From the NCBI RefSeq assembly GCF_000247695.1, contig NW_004624742.1, forward strand, positions 10,699,133 to 10,763,132: a stretch of 64,000 bases of DNA, read 5' to 3'. This DNA comes from Heterocephalus glaber (taxonomy: Eukaryota; Chordata; Mammalia; Rodentia; Bathyergidae). A model generated the notes under the pieces. That model saw nothing but the letters and a program-made list of their open reading frames with translations. It did no database searches and was not told where the DNA came from. Shown in pieces: positions 22,704 to 32,204 of the stretch. Each line of letters starts with the position of its first letter. Within the stretch, counting starts at the first letter, position 1. A program made the translations under genes and the position numbers.

Positions 22704-22781
22704 AGGCCATAGATGTAAGCTTAGTGATACAGCATGTGCTGAGCATGCACAGGGCTCTGATTTGATCCCCAGCACCAAAAA
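22704..22781 (+). mobile_element. ID SINE (old)
   Basis: Diverged ID: 'ggccatagatgtaagcttag', then 'tttgatccccagcacc'. Confidence 0.75.
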
Positions 22782-22933
22782 CATGATTAGGACATGAAAA
22801 ATTCATTGGATTTATTATTCTAATCTAGTGTTTGTACACTTAAAAATACAGGTTTTACAAATTTAAGATGGCTATTTTATCTTCAAGAAAATATTTCATG
22901 GAAGATGACAGTGTAAGCGCGGGAAGTAATAGA

Positions 22934-23157
22934 AAGCTAAAACCTATTAGAAATGTGTTTGCAATCTGTTACCAATATTTACAAGGTGGCTTTATTCCAA
23001 GTTCATATATTACAGCCAATGAACAGTTAACTTGCATTCAGAGGAGATTGGGCGTGTTAAGGGTGGTTTGGCCATAGACCACTTTACTTGCATTCAAAGT
23101 ACAGGCCCATTTTGGTTGCATTTACCTTCAAAACCAGGAAAATACAGAATAAATATA
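22934..23157 (+). pseudogene. decayed piggyBac-type transposase fragment
   Basis: A reading frame at 22868-23077 contains KLKPIRNVF and then YITANEQL (about 23006-23029). These resemble the conserved transposase block ending in the [VI]T-x-[DN]EQL catalytic-region motif of piggyBac-like proteins. A frameshift follows EQL. The shifted frames give LLAFRG and later PSKPGKYRINI (23125-23157), the next conserved block. Between them, similar words (ACTTGCATTCA) occur twice, suggesting a small duplication. Stops and frameshifts show it is dead. Terminal repeats and TTAA targets were not identified. The subfamily is unknown. Confidence 0.72.
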
Positions 23158-23601
23158 TAAATTTGCTGTATTTAAATTCCTATTAATATTTTAATAGATT
23201 TTTCGCTTTCTCTTTATCCTTATGTAAAATTATTCATAAAATCATTTAAAAATATAAAAAATTAACAGACTCCACTGAACCCAGATGGTAAGTGGTGATG
23301 ACAATTTTCCTTTGTATTCTAAACGTTAAAATATTCCAGCTCTCTTCTTCTAGGATTTTGTAAGTTAAAAATGTACATCTTCAAAGAGTGCCATAACCCC
23401 ATCATTTGTCTTCCTGGACTTCATTTGCTGTTTGAATATTTAACAACTCATACAGCTGTAGAGCAAATTAAATTTGATTATAATGAGTAATCATTAAACC
23501 AGAGGAGTACAACAAATAACAATATTACATATTCAAATACCAAGCATTCTATAAAAACATATACAAAAAATTTTGTAAAATGTTTAAAAATTCACTATCA
23601 T

Positions 23602-23688
23602 GGGCCAGGATGTAGCTCAGTGGCACTGTGCCTGCCTTGCAAACACAAGGTCCTGAGTTTTACCCCGGTACCCAAAAAAAAGAAAAAA
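23602..23688 (+). mobile_element. tRNA-derived ID-type SINE
   Basis: GGGCCAGGATGTAGCTCAGT head, GGTACCC plus A-rich tail. AAAAATTCACTATC is present on both sides. Confidence 0.95.
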
Positions 23689-24922
23689 ATTCACTATCCT
23701 GATTTTGCTTATAACTGTAAACCATCGTGAGAATTTTCCCTCATACCTGTGCTGTGCAATATGTTTACATTGAGAAATTTAATATATTGCTACATTCAAA
23801 ACTAAAGTGGAGACCAAAGTCATTGGACTTGAAGAAAGTTATCTTTTTGACCAGTGATAACTGTTGCCTTTCTTAGCATACATTTTTGCCATGCTTTTCC
23901 AGATTACTCTCTTGGGCAAAGCTTTTGGAGCTATTTTGACTATATCAGTTTCAAATTTTAGGAATAACTTGTTTAAAATATTAGGAGAAAATCCTTTTGC
24001 ATCCTTTACGTTGTTGAAGGAAAGACATTGTTTTGTATGCAAGTAAATTTTTAAATTTTCAGTTCTCCAGTGCTATTTCTTTATCATCCCCAGCATAATA
24101 AAATCTTTTTGTAAGCTCAGAGGACTTATTATCTGTTGTTAAATGAACAGCATTTGAGTTAGCTTCTGTGCTTGGGCCTCTGCTGGATTTGATCCTCAGT
24201 AGTGCAAAGGAAGGAAAGATTAAGAGCATTTTTTTCCCTTGGTGCTAGAGATTGAACCCAGGGCCTATTCTAAAAACATGCTTTATCATAGAATTCCATT
24301 TTCTCACATTCCCATAGAGCATGTCCAATGCTATGTGTTTTTAAGTCCTCAAATATTTGTTAAAAGATTCATTTACTCCTTGTAAAGTGTGATTTGCCTA
24401 CAAGGTATTTAATAGATAACTTTCTTCATTCAAAATTACAATGCTTATGGATGTATACTTAGCAGAGAAAAGAAGGAGCTGATGAATATAGTCATTGTGA
24501 CTCATTTTAGTATTCCTTTTAAATTTGTTCACTCATCCCAGCCTATTAAGTCTGTTGAATGAATGGACATTATTAAATGTGCTAAGTTCTGTTTTGAATA
24601 CAAAGATTTAAGAAAAATTCTTAACCCAGAGAGATTTTTATAGGAAAGGTAAATTAACACAATTAAAGTGTGTTACATGGTGTTTTACATAGGCAGGCAT
24701 ATCTGCCAACAGATAGTTAAAATGCAAGAGGTTATCCTAAGATCACTTTCTTTGGGAATTCAAAAGTTTACAGAGTAAACAAGTAGTCTTGAAAGATAAA
24801 GTTAATAGAGAAAATACTCTCTTCAGCCGGAATAAGTTTTATTTTAAACTAAATTTTATATGGGGAGATTAGATTGGTCACCTAAAAATCTTCCAAAAAA
24901 TTCTTCAAAAAAATAAAGACCA

Positions 24923-25008
24923 GGGCCAGGGATTTAGTTTAGTGGTTCTGCCGCCTGCCTCACAAGTGCAAGGTCCTGAGTTCAATCCCTGGTACCAAAA
25001 AAAAAAAA
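24923..25008 (+). mobile_element. tRNA-derived ID-type SINE
   Basis: GGGCCAGGGATTTAGTTTAG head, GGTACC plus A-run. Confidence 0.94.
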
Positions 25009-25237
25009 CCTTCTCAAAAGAAAAATATTTTAAAAAATAAAGACCATTTATAATCTTGGTTTTCTTGTCCTGAATAACAAGTATATAAGGATGTTTGTGG
25101 TGACACTTCTATATGCTATTGCTGTCTCATTCTAAGATTAAAAAATAAATTTTCCAAAGTATGTATGTTGCTTTGAAAATCTTAAGATTAAAGTGATAGA
25201 AATGATTTTAAAAACTGGTGTTAAAATCTATTAGATA

Positions 25238-25330
25238 GGGCCCGGGGATTTAGCTCAGTGGTTCTGGCTCCAGCCTTGCAAGCACAAGGTCCCGTGTTGG
25301 ATCCCCAGTACCAAAAAAAAAAAAAAAAAA
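25238..25330 (+). mobile_element. tRNA-derived ID-type SINE
   Basis: GGCCCGGGGATTTAGCTCAG head, GTACC and an A18 tail. It starts a three-part SINE chain. Confidence 0.95.
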
Positions 25331-25410
25331 GTTCAGGGTCACCCTGGGCTACATAGTGAGTTCAGTGCCAGCCTAAACTACACATAGCAAGACCTTGCCT
25401 CAAAAAAAAA
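25331..25410 (+). mobile_element. B1 SINE 3' fragment
   Basis: 'ccctgggctacatagtgag', then 'gcaagaccttgcctc' and A9. The 5' half of the B1 is missing. Confidence 0.85.
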
Positions 25411-25414
25411 GAGA

Positions 25415-25465
25415 TAAGCGCAAGGTCCTGAATTCAATCCCCCCCCCATGCCAAAAGAAAAAGAG
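25415..25465 (+). mobile_element. 3' fragment of tRNA-derived SINE
   Basis: 'aagcgcaaggtcctgaattc' with a C-run replacing the normal CCCTGGTACC, then 'atgcc' and an A/GA-rich tail. It lacks the head of the element. Confidence 0.75.
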
Positions 25466-25879
25466 AGAGAGAGAAAGCTATCAGCTATCTAAGTGAAGCA
25501 TGACTCATTTATTTTTGAAAAATATAAACTTTGATTTGAACAATTAGACATGATCATTATTGAAAAACATCACTTATTACTGATGTAAGAACCAAAAATG
25601 AGGGAAATGTTCCTTTAAAATTTCCCCTAATCTGTGCCTCAGGTATAGCCTCCATTAAATAACATTCTTAAAAGATTGTATTTAATGCTTCCAGGCTTTT
25701 TCATTTACAATGAAACTGGGTAAATATCATCTTTTTCTTAACAACTATAGAAACAAACTGATCATCAGCCTGCTACATCAGAGGTGTTCATTTCTCTTTC
25801 ACTAAATACTGTACAGATCAACATGATTTTCAGTGTTGATATATGTTAATTTACTCAGCTGATAGCCTTTCACACCTTC

Positions 25880-26300
25880 AGATTACTTTCCATATTTTGT
25901 TGTCAGGACCTTAAACAATAGTTTCTTCATATCACTTGTTTCTTCAGTATAAAGTCCTAGGAATAAACTAGTAGGTTTAAAGGATATGTACCTTTTAAGA
26001 CCTCCAGTTCATTTCCTAAATACCCCTCAGAAAAGAGGTTTGCATTTTGTCCCACAACTCACCTCTAGCAAAATCTTTCACAGCTGAGCTATACTATCAT
26101 TTTGTTAAATCCCAAAACTCTCATTGGAATTGGGATTTGATTAATTTGAAAAATTAATGTCTTAAAATATTTAGTCTTCCTATCAAAGATATGGTATGTC
26201 TCTCCATTTATTCACATTTATGTTATCTGTTTAAATTTCTTTATATTTTTCCATAAAGGATACAATGTTTCATTTAAGTTTATTTCCACCTTTAGTATTG
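25880..26300 (-). mobile_element. L1 LINE fragment(s)
   Basis: The + strand carries antisense L1 words: 'tcctaggaataaactagtag' and 'aaaagaggtttgcattttg', then 'tatttagtcttcctatc' and 'tatgtctctccatttattc'. The two parts are not contiguous in a full L1, so there has been a deletion or two insertions. It ends about 60 bp before exon 4. Confidence 0.75.
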
Positions 26301-26358
26301 GTTTTTGTAGCTAGCTTGAATTTGGATGTAAACAGTTTGAACTCATTTTTCTTTTTAG

Positions 26359-26408
26359 CTTTCGTCAGAAGCGATAAGCCCAAACTGTTCAGAGGTCTGC
26401 AAATCAAG
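26359..26408 (+). CDS. SELENOF: SELENOF exon 4
   Basis: This 50-nt exon starts in phase 1 and ends in phase 0. With the last base of exon 3 it encodes AFVRSDKPKLFRGLQIK. It is part of the C-terminal thioredoxin-like domain just after the Cys-Gly-Sec motif. The acceptor TTCTTTTTAG and donor AAG|GTAAGA are canonical. The encoded residues match the family without visible change. The exon sits between two L1 fragments in a repeat-rich setting, so the functional sequence stands out against decayed surroundings. Confidence 0.97.
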
Positions 26409-26489
26409 GTAAGATGATTTTAATGGAATCTCTTTTTCCACTGTTACTTTGTATCTTTTTGAATTGAAATATAAATATTTGGGTAATTT

Positions 26490-27700
26490 TTTTTAATTAA
26501 TAGACTATTTTTTAAAACAGTTTTAGGTTTATAGAAAAACTAAACAGAAAGTAGAATGGTTCCATTGACTCTTTGGCCCTCATCCTTGCCCTCAATTTCC
26601 TAGGTTATAGCATCTTCCTTTGATGTGCTACATTGTTGAAATAATCTTGATGCATTAAGGTCCATAGTTTGTATTAGATATCACCCTTTGTGTTGTATAA
26701 TTCCAGTTTTGCCCAAATGAATTCTATCTTGTATCCACAATTATAGTATCATCCAGGATATAATTTCTCTGCTCTAAAATTCCCCTGTACATCACATGTT
26801 CATACCTCTCTCCTGCCAGCCACTGGCAACCACTGATCATCTGTCTCTGTAGTTTTTCCAGAATGTCACATAGTTGTAATCATATAATATGTAGCCTTTT
26901 CAGATTGGTTTCTTTCACTTAACAGTGTACATATAAAATTCTCCAGTGTCATCTTCATGTTTTAATAACACCTTTTTATTACAGAACAACATTCTGTGCT
27001 GCCATTTTTTTTTATTCATCTGTGGAAGAGCATCTATATGGCTTGCAATTTTTGATGATTATCAATACTAAAGCTACTATAAACCTTATAGTTTCTGTGT
27101 ACATATAAGTTTTCGACTCATTTAGTATAAATACCTAGGAGTATGATTGCTGGATTATACAATTAAGATTGTTTTGTACTAGGAGTGAATAAGAGTTCCT
27201 CTTGCTCCACACCCTCACCACCATTAGATATTGTAGCTATTTGGGGTTTTAACCACTGTAATGGTATCATTTGTTTTAATTTACTTGTTGGCTGTTTGTA
27301 TACCTTATATGGAGCACTGTCTTTTGCCTATGTTTTAGTTGGGGCTTTTGGGAGGTTGGTTTGTTTGGGTCTTGAGTTGTAAGGGTTCTGCATGAATTCT
27401 GGATTTTAACCCCTTATCCAGGTATATGATTGCCAATATTTTCTCCTTTCTGTCTGTTCATTGTTTCTCTTACTAGACAGAAGCTTTCAAGTTTTGGTGT
27501 CCTATTTGTCTCTTTTTGCTTATTTTCCCACTTTCTTGTTTTGGGGATTTTTTTTTTTTTTTTTGCCAATCTTTAAAAATTCTTTGTGTAATTTAAACGC
27601 AAGTCCTTTATCAGAGTTATGTTTTGCCAAGAGTTTCTCTCAGTCTGAGGCCATCTTTCATTTACTGAAGCATTGTCTTTGACAGAGCACACATTTCCTT
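26490..27700 (-). mobile_element. L1 LINE, 3' portion
   Basis: The antisense order of L1 3'-end words includes 'gcaaccactgatcatctgtc', 'tgtagccttttcagattgg', 'atacctaggagtatgattgc' and 'agtcctttatcagagttatg'. The copy is old and diverged, with no usable reverse-transcriptase frame. Confidence 0.9.
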
Positions 27701-27814
27701 TTGGGGCTGAGGGATATAGCCCCCCCCCCAAAAAAAAGATAGGTTATGAGTCCCACAGTCTTCTTTGAGAACATCCCCTCTAATGGCTAGATGACCTCCC
27801 ACCATATCCCACTC

Positions 27815-27898
27815 TTTTTTTTTTGGTACCGCGTATCAAACTCGGGTCCTTGAGCTTGCAAAGCAGGTAGAGGAACCACTGAGCTAAATCCCCGGCCC
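27815..27898 (-). mobile_element. tRNA-derived ID-type SINE
   Basis: Antisense copy: T-run, GGTACCGCGTATCAAACTCG, ending GAGCTAAATCCCCGGCCC. It is inserted between the two L1 parts. Confidence 0.96.
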
Positions 27899-28029
27899 TA
27901 CTATTCCCCATTCTTAAAGATTCTACTGCCTTTTGGTAGCTCCATGCTGGAGTCTAAACATTTAACACATGGACTTTTAGGACTATTTAAGATCCAAACT
28001 TTAGCAGTATAGTATAAATAGTGTTTGCC

Positions 28030-28690
28030 TAGTATAAATAATGTTATGTTTCTAATTTCAAATTTCAGCTGTTCATGACTGATACATAGAAAAGCAATTG
28101 ATGTTAATATATTAACCTTGTATCCTTGCTATAATCCCTGTCTAGTTCCATAAGTTTTTTGTTGATTGTTTGGGATATATATATATAGACAATCATGTCA
28201 CCTGTGAGCAGTTTTATTTCTTTTTCCCCAATCTGTATACATCATACCTGCTTTACTTAGTTAGCTAGGACTTCATCACTATTGAGTTAAGGTAGTGAGA
28301 GTGGACACCCTTGACTTGTTCTCTTACAGGGAAAACATCTAGGTTTTTCACCATTATGTACAATTTTAGTTGTGGGCTCTTTTTTTTTCTCTAAGTTGAA
28401 GAAGTCCCCTCTATTCCTAGTTTGCTAAGAGTATTTATCATGAATGGGTGATGAGTGCTTTTGTCAGATGCTCTTTGTACATCTATGAATATGATTATAT
28501 GAATTTTTTCTGATTTAACCTATTGATAATAATGGACTAACATTAATTTTCAAATTTTGAAACAGTCTTATATATCCGAAATAAATCCCCATTGTCATAG
28601 TGCATAATTTCTTATACATGTTGTTGAATTCGATTTGCTAGTATTTTGTACAAGAGTTTTGCAGCTATGGTCTACCTAGCTTATTAATTT
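28030..28690 (-). mobile_element. L1 LINE, ORF2-derived portion
   Basis: Antisense ORF2 words: 'attaaccttgtatccttgc', 'gacaatcatgtcacctgtga', 'tagtttgctaagagtattta' and 'ttgctagtattttgtacaag'. It continues the 3' portion at 26490 after a deletion. It is heavily mutated. Confidence 0.88.
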
Positions 28691-28788
28691 TTTTGCACTA
28701 GAGTAAGTTTTTGAATAAGTGAATAAAATTTTAAAAATAATTTATGTAGTAACTTGAGCAGAAATGTTGAAGTAATATGGTGATGATA

Positions 28789-28820
28789 TTTCATTCATTC
28801 ATTCATTCACTCATTCATTA
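28789..28820. repeat. (ATTC)n microsatellite
   Basis: About eight TTCA/CATT units with one CACT interruption. Confidence 0.9.
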
Positions 28821-29623
28821 GCCCAGAGAGCCTATATTTCTGTTCTCCACAAGTGGGTTGGGAATATACCTGTGCTAATAATTTATATCAGAGCTCACCT
28901 CTATTTCTGGAATTCACAGTCCCAGAGAACCTAAAACAACTGAAGTTATAACAGTTGAAAGAAGTTCTCATCACTGTTAGATTTTTAGGTATCGGGTTCT
29001 ATGAAATTTAAAATTGAAGATTTACTCTTAACATATAAATTAATGTTTATATATTTTCATATTTATCTAGTTAAAATTTCTTAGAGCTCTCTATTGGCTG
29101 GAGCTAATGGGTCTGAAGTTTCAGGAATTCAGCTTCATTCTAAACAGATTACAACAAAATTATGAGGTTTCTAAAGCCAAGGAAAATTAATGATCCAGTA
29201 TGGGATTCTGTGTTTGATAATTTTTATGCACAGCCTATTTCAAAACATTGTTATACCATTATTCTGTCTCATTATTTTGGTCTGCCTCCACCATTAGATT
29301 TTTAAGCTCATTTGAGTTTGAGAAAGTCATATGTAATAAATACTTGTTACATTCAATAATAAACTTAAATCCCAAATAAAATGTCTTGATACCAATAGAT
29401 ATATTTTCTCTTTAGAAGTAAAATTAATTTTTTATTTCTCATTTTTTATTAAATCATACTTAATTCTATCCTAAAAGAGTTCTTTAAGACCTATTGATTG
29501 TGATGTTATATCTAGAAGCTTTTTTTATTACTATTACATTTAATAGTCTGTTTTGATCTTCTGTGAGACTGAGAAGTCTCTTTCTAAGAAGAAAAGAGTA
29601 ATAATTTCCCTCTTTTTTTGTAG

Positions 29624-29755
29624 TATGTTCGTGGTTCAGACCCTGTACTAAAGCTTTTGGACGACAATGGGAACATTGCTGAAGAACTAAGCATCCTGAA
29701 ATGGAACACAGACAGTGTAGAAGAATTCCTAAGTGAAAAGTTGGAACGTATATAA
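29624..29755 (+). CDS. SELENOF: SELENOF exon 5, C-terminus and stop
   Basis: The coding part of the terminal exon gives 43 codons, from YVRGSDPVLKLLDDNG through EELSILKWNTD to EFLSEKLERI, followed by TAA at 29753-29755. It completes the thioredoxin-like domain. There is no KDEL-type signal, which fits a protein kept in the ER through its UGGT partner rather than by its own retention tag. The acceptor is CTTTTTTTGTAG|TATG. With exons 2 to 4 the total is 137 codons, and with the expected 28 codons of exon 1 this equals the usual 165-residue length. No frameshift or extra stop is seen, so the gene appears intact. Confidence 0.98.
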   Translation, partial: YVRGSDPVLKLLDDNGNIAEELSILKWNTDSVEEFLSEKLERI

Positions 29756-30255
29756 ATCTTGCTTACATTTTGTCCTATCTTTTTGTTTTTAAATGAAATA
29801 TTACAGCACCTAGAAAAGAATGTAGTTTTGTTTGCTTCCATTAATCAGTCTTTTTCTGTGAGGCATTAAACATCTAATTAAAAGTTGAAGTGGCAGCACT
29901 GACCATGACATCTGAGGAGTAGGCAAGATTAACAGAGCTCATTTTTTAATAAATTTCTGTTCTCTTGCATTTGTTGATACCACTAACAAAAGTGCTTTGT
30001 AATAGTCTTGTGATTAATTGTGCAAATGCTGGTTTGTGACTATTGGTCCAGTCTTATAAAAAACAGATTTTTAAATTAGATTGGTTAATAAGGGAGATTA
30101 TTGTTCATGTACTGTAGGTCTTCTGAACGTAATGACAGAAAACTACAAAGCAAATAAGATGTACTAAGCCTCAATAGATTGCCTACTCCTTAGAACCTTT
30201 CCTGTTTTTGTATTGCCCAACTTTCTTTTTAATGGAAATATTATATATAGTTTAT

Positions 30256-30261
30256 AATAAA
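30256..30261 (+). terminator. SELENOF: upstream AATAAA, possible alternative poly(A) signal
   Basis: Canonical hexamer upstream of the SECIS. Its use would remove the hairpin. There is no sequence proof that it is used. Confidence 0.4.
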
Positions 30262-30334
30262 TGTACTGCATAAAAACTTTCTAACTTCATTATTTTGAAA
30301 TATTGAAGATCTGCAGTAAGAGTGTAACAGTCAC

Positions 30335-30410
30335 AAAGATTTGCATTAATGAGGACTACACAGAAAACCTTCCTGAGGATTTGTGTAGATCCGATGTTTG
30401 GCAAATTTTT
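30335..30410 (+). promoter_or_regulatory. SELENOF: SECIS element (form 2-like)
   Basis: This hairpin directs selenocysteine insertion at the exon 3 TGA. Helix I pairs AAAGATTTGC (30335-30344) with GCAAATTTTT (30401-30410), including one G-U. The non-Watson-Crick core is ATGA (30349-30352) opposite GA (30393-30394). Helix II pairs GGA and CTACACAG (30353-30363) with TTGTGTAG and TCC (30381-30388, 30390-30392), leaving A30389 bulged. The apical AAAA (30364-30367) holds the conserved unpaired adenines, and CCT/AGG (30368-30370 with 30376-30378) forms the extra mini-helix of form 2. The spacing from ATGA to the adenines is 11 nt. This is folding by eye, but all required parts are present in the expected order. 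Confidence 0.93.
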
Positions 30411-30472
30411 GTATTTTACATTCTTACAAAAAAAGTCACATTTAAAAATTATACCTGTAAAACCAAAATATA

Positions 30473-30478
30473 AATAAA
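30473..30478 (+). terminator. SELENOF: SELENOF poly(A) signal
   Basis: Canonical AATAAA about 720 nt after the stop and 63 nt after the SECIS, followed by a TG-rich downstream region near 30509. It is the only signal that yields a SECIS-containing mRNA. Confidence 0.85.
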
Positions 30479-30571
30479 AACTTTGAAAAATCTGTCTGAA
30501 TTGAAATCATTGTGGTTTGTACTTTCATGTTTCAAAATGACTATGGTTTTTTTATGTACAGTGCTTTTTAA

Positions 30572-30689
30572 AGTTTTTTGGGGGAGAGACTGGGTCTTGT
30601 TTATACCCAGGCTGCCCTGGATCTCACCATCCTCCTGCCTCAACCTCTAGAGTGCTGGGATTGCAGGCATGCACCACCACTCCTGGCTT
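30572..30689 (-). mobile_element. B1 SINE
   Basis: Antisense B1: 'gagagactgggtcttg', 'ctcctgcctcaacctctag', 'caggcatgcaccaccactcc'. It lies just beyond the SELENOF poly(A) site. Confidence 0.92.
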
Positions 30690-31594
30690 ACAAGTAAATT
30701 TGTTTTTAAAGCCAGCAAGAGAACAATTATAAACCTGTGTAATAAATTGGCAAACAGACTGTGGTCTGCTTTTGATCATCAGTAGCAATGGGGTGGGCTC
30801 TCATTTTGATAGCACTGGGGTCTGGTTAATATGCCACTAATTCTTCGTGGTTGTTGCTACTTCAAAACGAGGAGATTAAGCCAACTGTGGACAGTGGGAA
30901 AAACAGAGAGGAATTGCTACCACATACAGAAGAATAGTGGTACTGAAGGGTAAAACTTCAAAACATCTGAGATACACATAGAAAATTAATTGGACTGGTT
31001 TCTAGGCAGGAAGACTACTAAATCTGACACAGGGTTTGTGATGGTAGGATGAAAAGAAGACTGAAACTCTGTTGTATTCAAGTTATTGTAAGAGATCAAA
31101 GAGGCCAAACATCCCACGGTATTGCAAAGCTTGACGTTGTAAAGTTGATGAATAAAAGGAGTCTACCAAGCTCCGCTGTTTTAATTGGGAGATTCAAGTT
31201 AATCAGCCAATTCCAAGTGGGTTTTTTTTTTTGACCAATTGTAATCAGCTTTTTAAAGAAACAGCACTAATTACAAAGAAAGAGGTTAAATAGTGATCCA
31301 AAAACTACCATTTTATAGCCAAATTCTGGTATCTTATTAAGCTTATTCAAATTCACAAACATGGATCTATAATAGTAATTTGATATTTATCTTAGCTCCC
31401 CCTGCCAAATTGTTACTAATAACCTTAAACAGTTAATTTATCTATAAATTTCTAAATTTAGCAAAAGCCTTTTACAAGGAACTATGAACAAGAACTGACA
31501 TATCTTGTTTTAAGAGAATTTGAGGCTTGAAATCCATTCTAAAGGGGCAGAAAATACCTTTGAAAGCAAATACTGCAAAATTTTAGAAGTTATG

Positions 31595-31672
31595 GGTTGG
31601 GGTTATAGCCAGTAGTAGAGCACTCACCTAGCATACACATGGTCCTAGGTTTGATTCCCAGCACTACAAAAT
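31595..31672 (+). mobile_element. ID SINE
   Basis: 'ggttggggttatagccagta', 'gtagagcactcacctagca', then 'tttgattcccagcac'. Confidence 0.87.
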
Positions 31673-31674
31673 AG

Positions 31675-31681
<7 letters not shown>

Positions 31682-31705
<24 letters not shown>

Positions 31706-31780
31706 TGGTACCGGGGATTGAACTCAGGTCCCTCCGCTTGCGAGGCATGCAGCAGAACCACTGAGCTAAATCCCTGGCCC
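31682..31780 (-). mobile_element. tRNA-derived ID-type SINE inserted beside ID
   Basis: Antisense copy with a TTTG-rich tail, GGTACCGGGGATTGAACTCA, ending GAGCTAAATCCCTGGCC. The duplication CAAAATAGTTTTTTT is exact and derives from the tail of the older ID at 31595. Confidence 0.96.
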
Positions 31781-31935
31781 CCAAAATAGTTTTTTTAATG
31801 AAAATAAATTTTGGAAGCTAAAGTTGGCAGTAGCTAGGATGCAAAAGCATGTTTATGAGTACATGGGAAGCAGGACAGGTTTCATATATGAGCACAACCA
31901 GGTCAGTATTACTTGGATTTTAAAATATCTTTTGA

Positions 31936-32073
31936 AGCTGGGTATGATGGCACACACCTGTAATCCGAGTTGTTTGGGAGGCTGAGGCAGAAAGATTGCA
32001 AATTCAAGTCCAGCCAGGGCAACATATCTTAAAAAGGACTGGGACCATTGCTCAGATCCCCAGTACACAAAGC
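31936..32073 (+). mobile_element. B1+ID composite SINE
   Basis: 'gctgggtatgatggcacaca', 'gggaggctgaggcag', then a short ID part with 'ctcagatccccagtac'. Confidence 0.9.
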
Positions 32074-32204
32074 AAAACCAACTTTAATCATATGCTGTGA
32101 TGGCAGAGGACTCTGGGGACTGTCTTTACAATGTGTGATCAAAAATAGTTAATGCTGCTACCTAGTGCCATCCAACAGAAAGGCCCATCAAAACATAATG
32201 GGAG

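Larger units (their letters stand above)
18701..26358 (+). other. SELENOF: SELENOF intron 3
   Basis: A 7.7-kb phase-1 intron with donor GTATGT and acceptor CTTTTTAG. It holds ten or more SINEs, a decayed piggyBac transposase fragment (22934-23157) and an L1 piece just before exon 4. The rest is AT-rich sequence without exon signals. Confidence 0.92.
26409..29623 (+). other. SELENOF: SELENOF intron 4
   Basis: A 3.2-kb phase-0 intron with donor GTAAGA and acceptor CTTTTTTTGTAG. More than half is antisense L1 (26490-27700 and 28030-28690), with one tRNA-type SINE at 27815. The last 900 bp are AT-rich and unassigned. Confidence 0.93.
29756..30495 (+). other. SELENOF: SELENOF 3' UTR
   Basis: About 740 nt from the TAA stop to the likely cleavage site, repeat-free. 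It contains the SECIS hairpin and three AATAAA hexamers (29948, 30256, 30473). The first two lie upstream of the SECIS, so using either would give an mRNA lacking the hairpin and unable to decode Sec. The 3' end is inferred from the last signal and the TG-rich stretch at 30509-30518. Confidence 0.85.

Noticed and set aside
27185..27682. Two hydrophobic open frames on the + strand
   Set aside because: They lie within antisense L1 and are repeat-derived.
29584..29841. 85-codon minus-strand frame over SELENOF exon 5
   Set aside because: It is the antisense shadow of a real coding exon.
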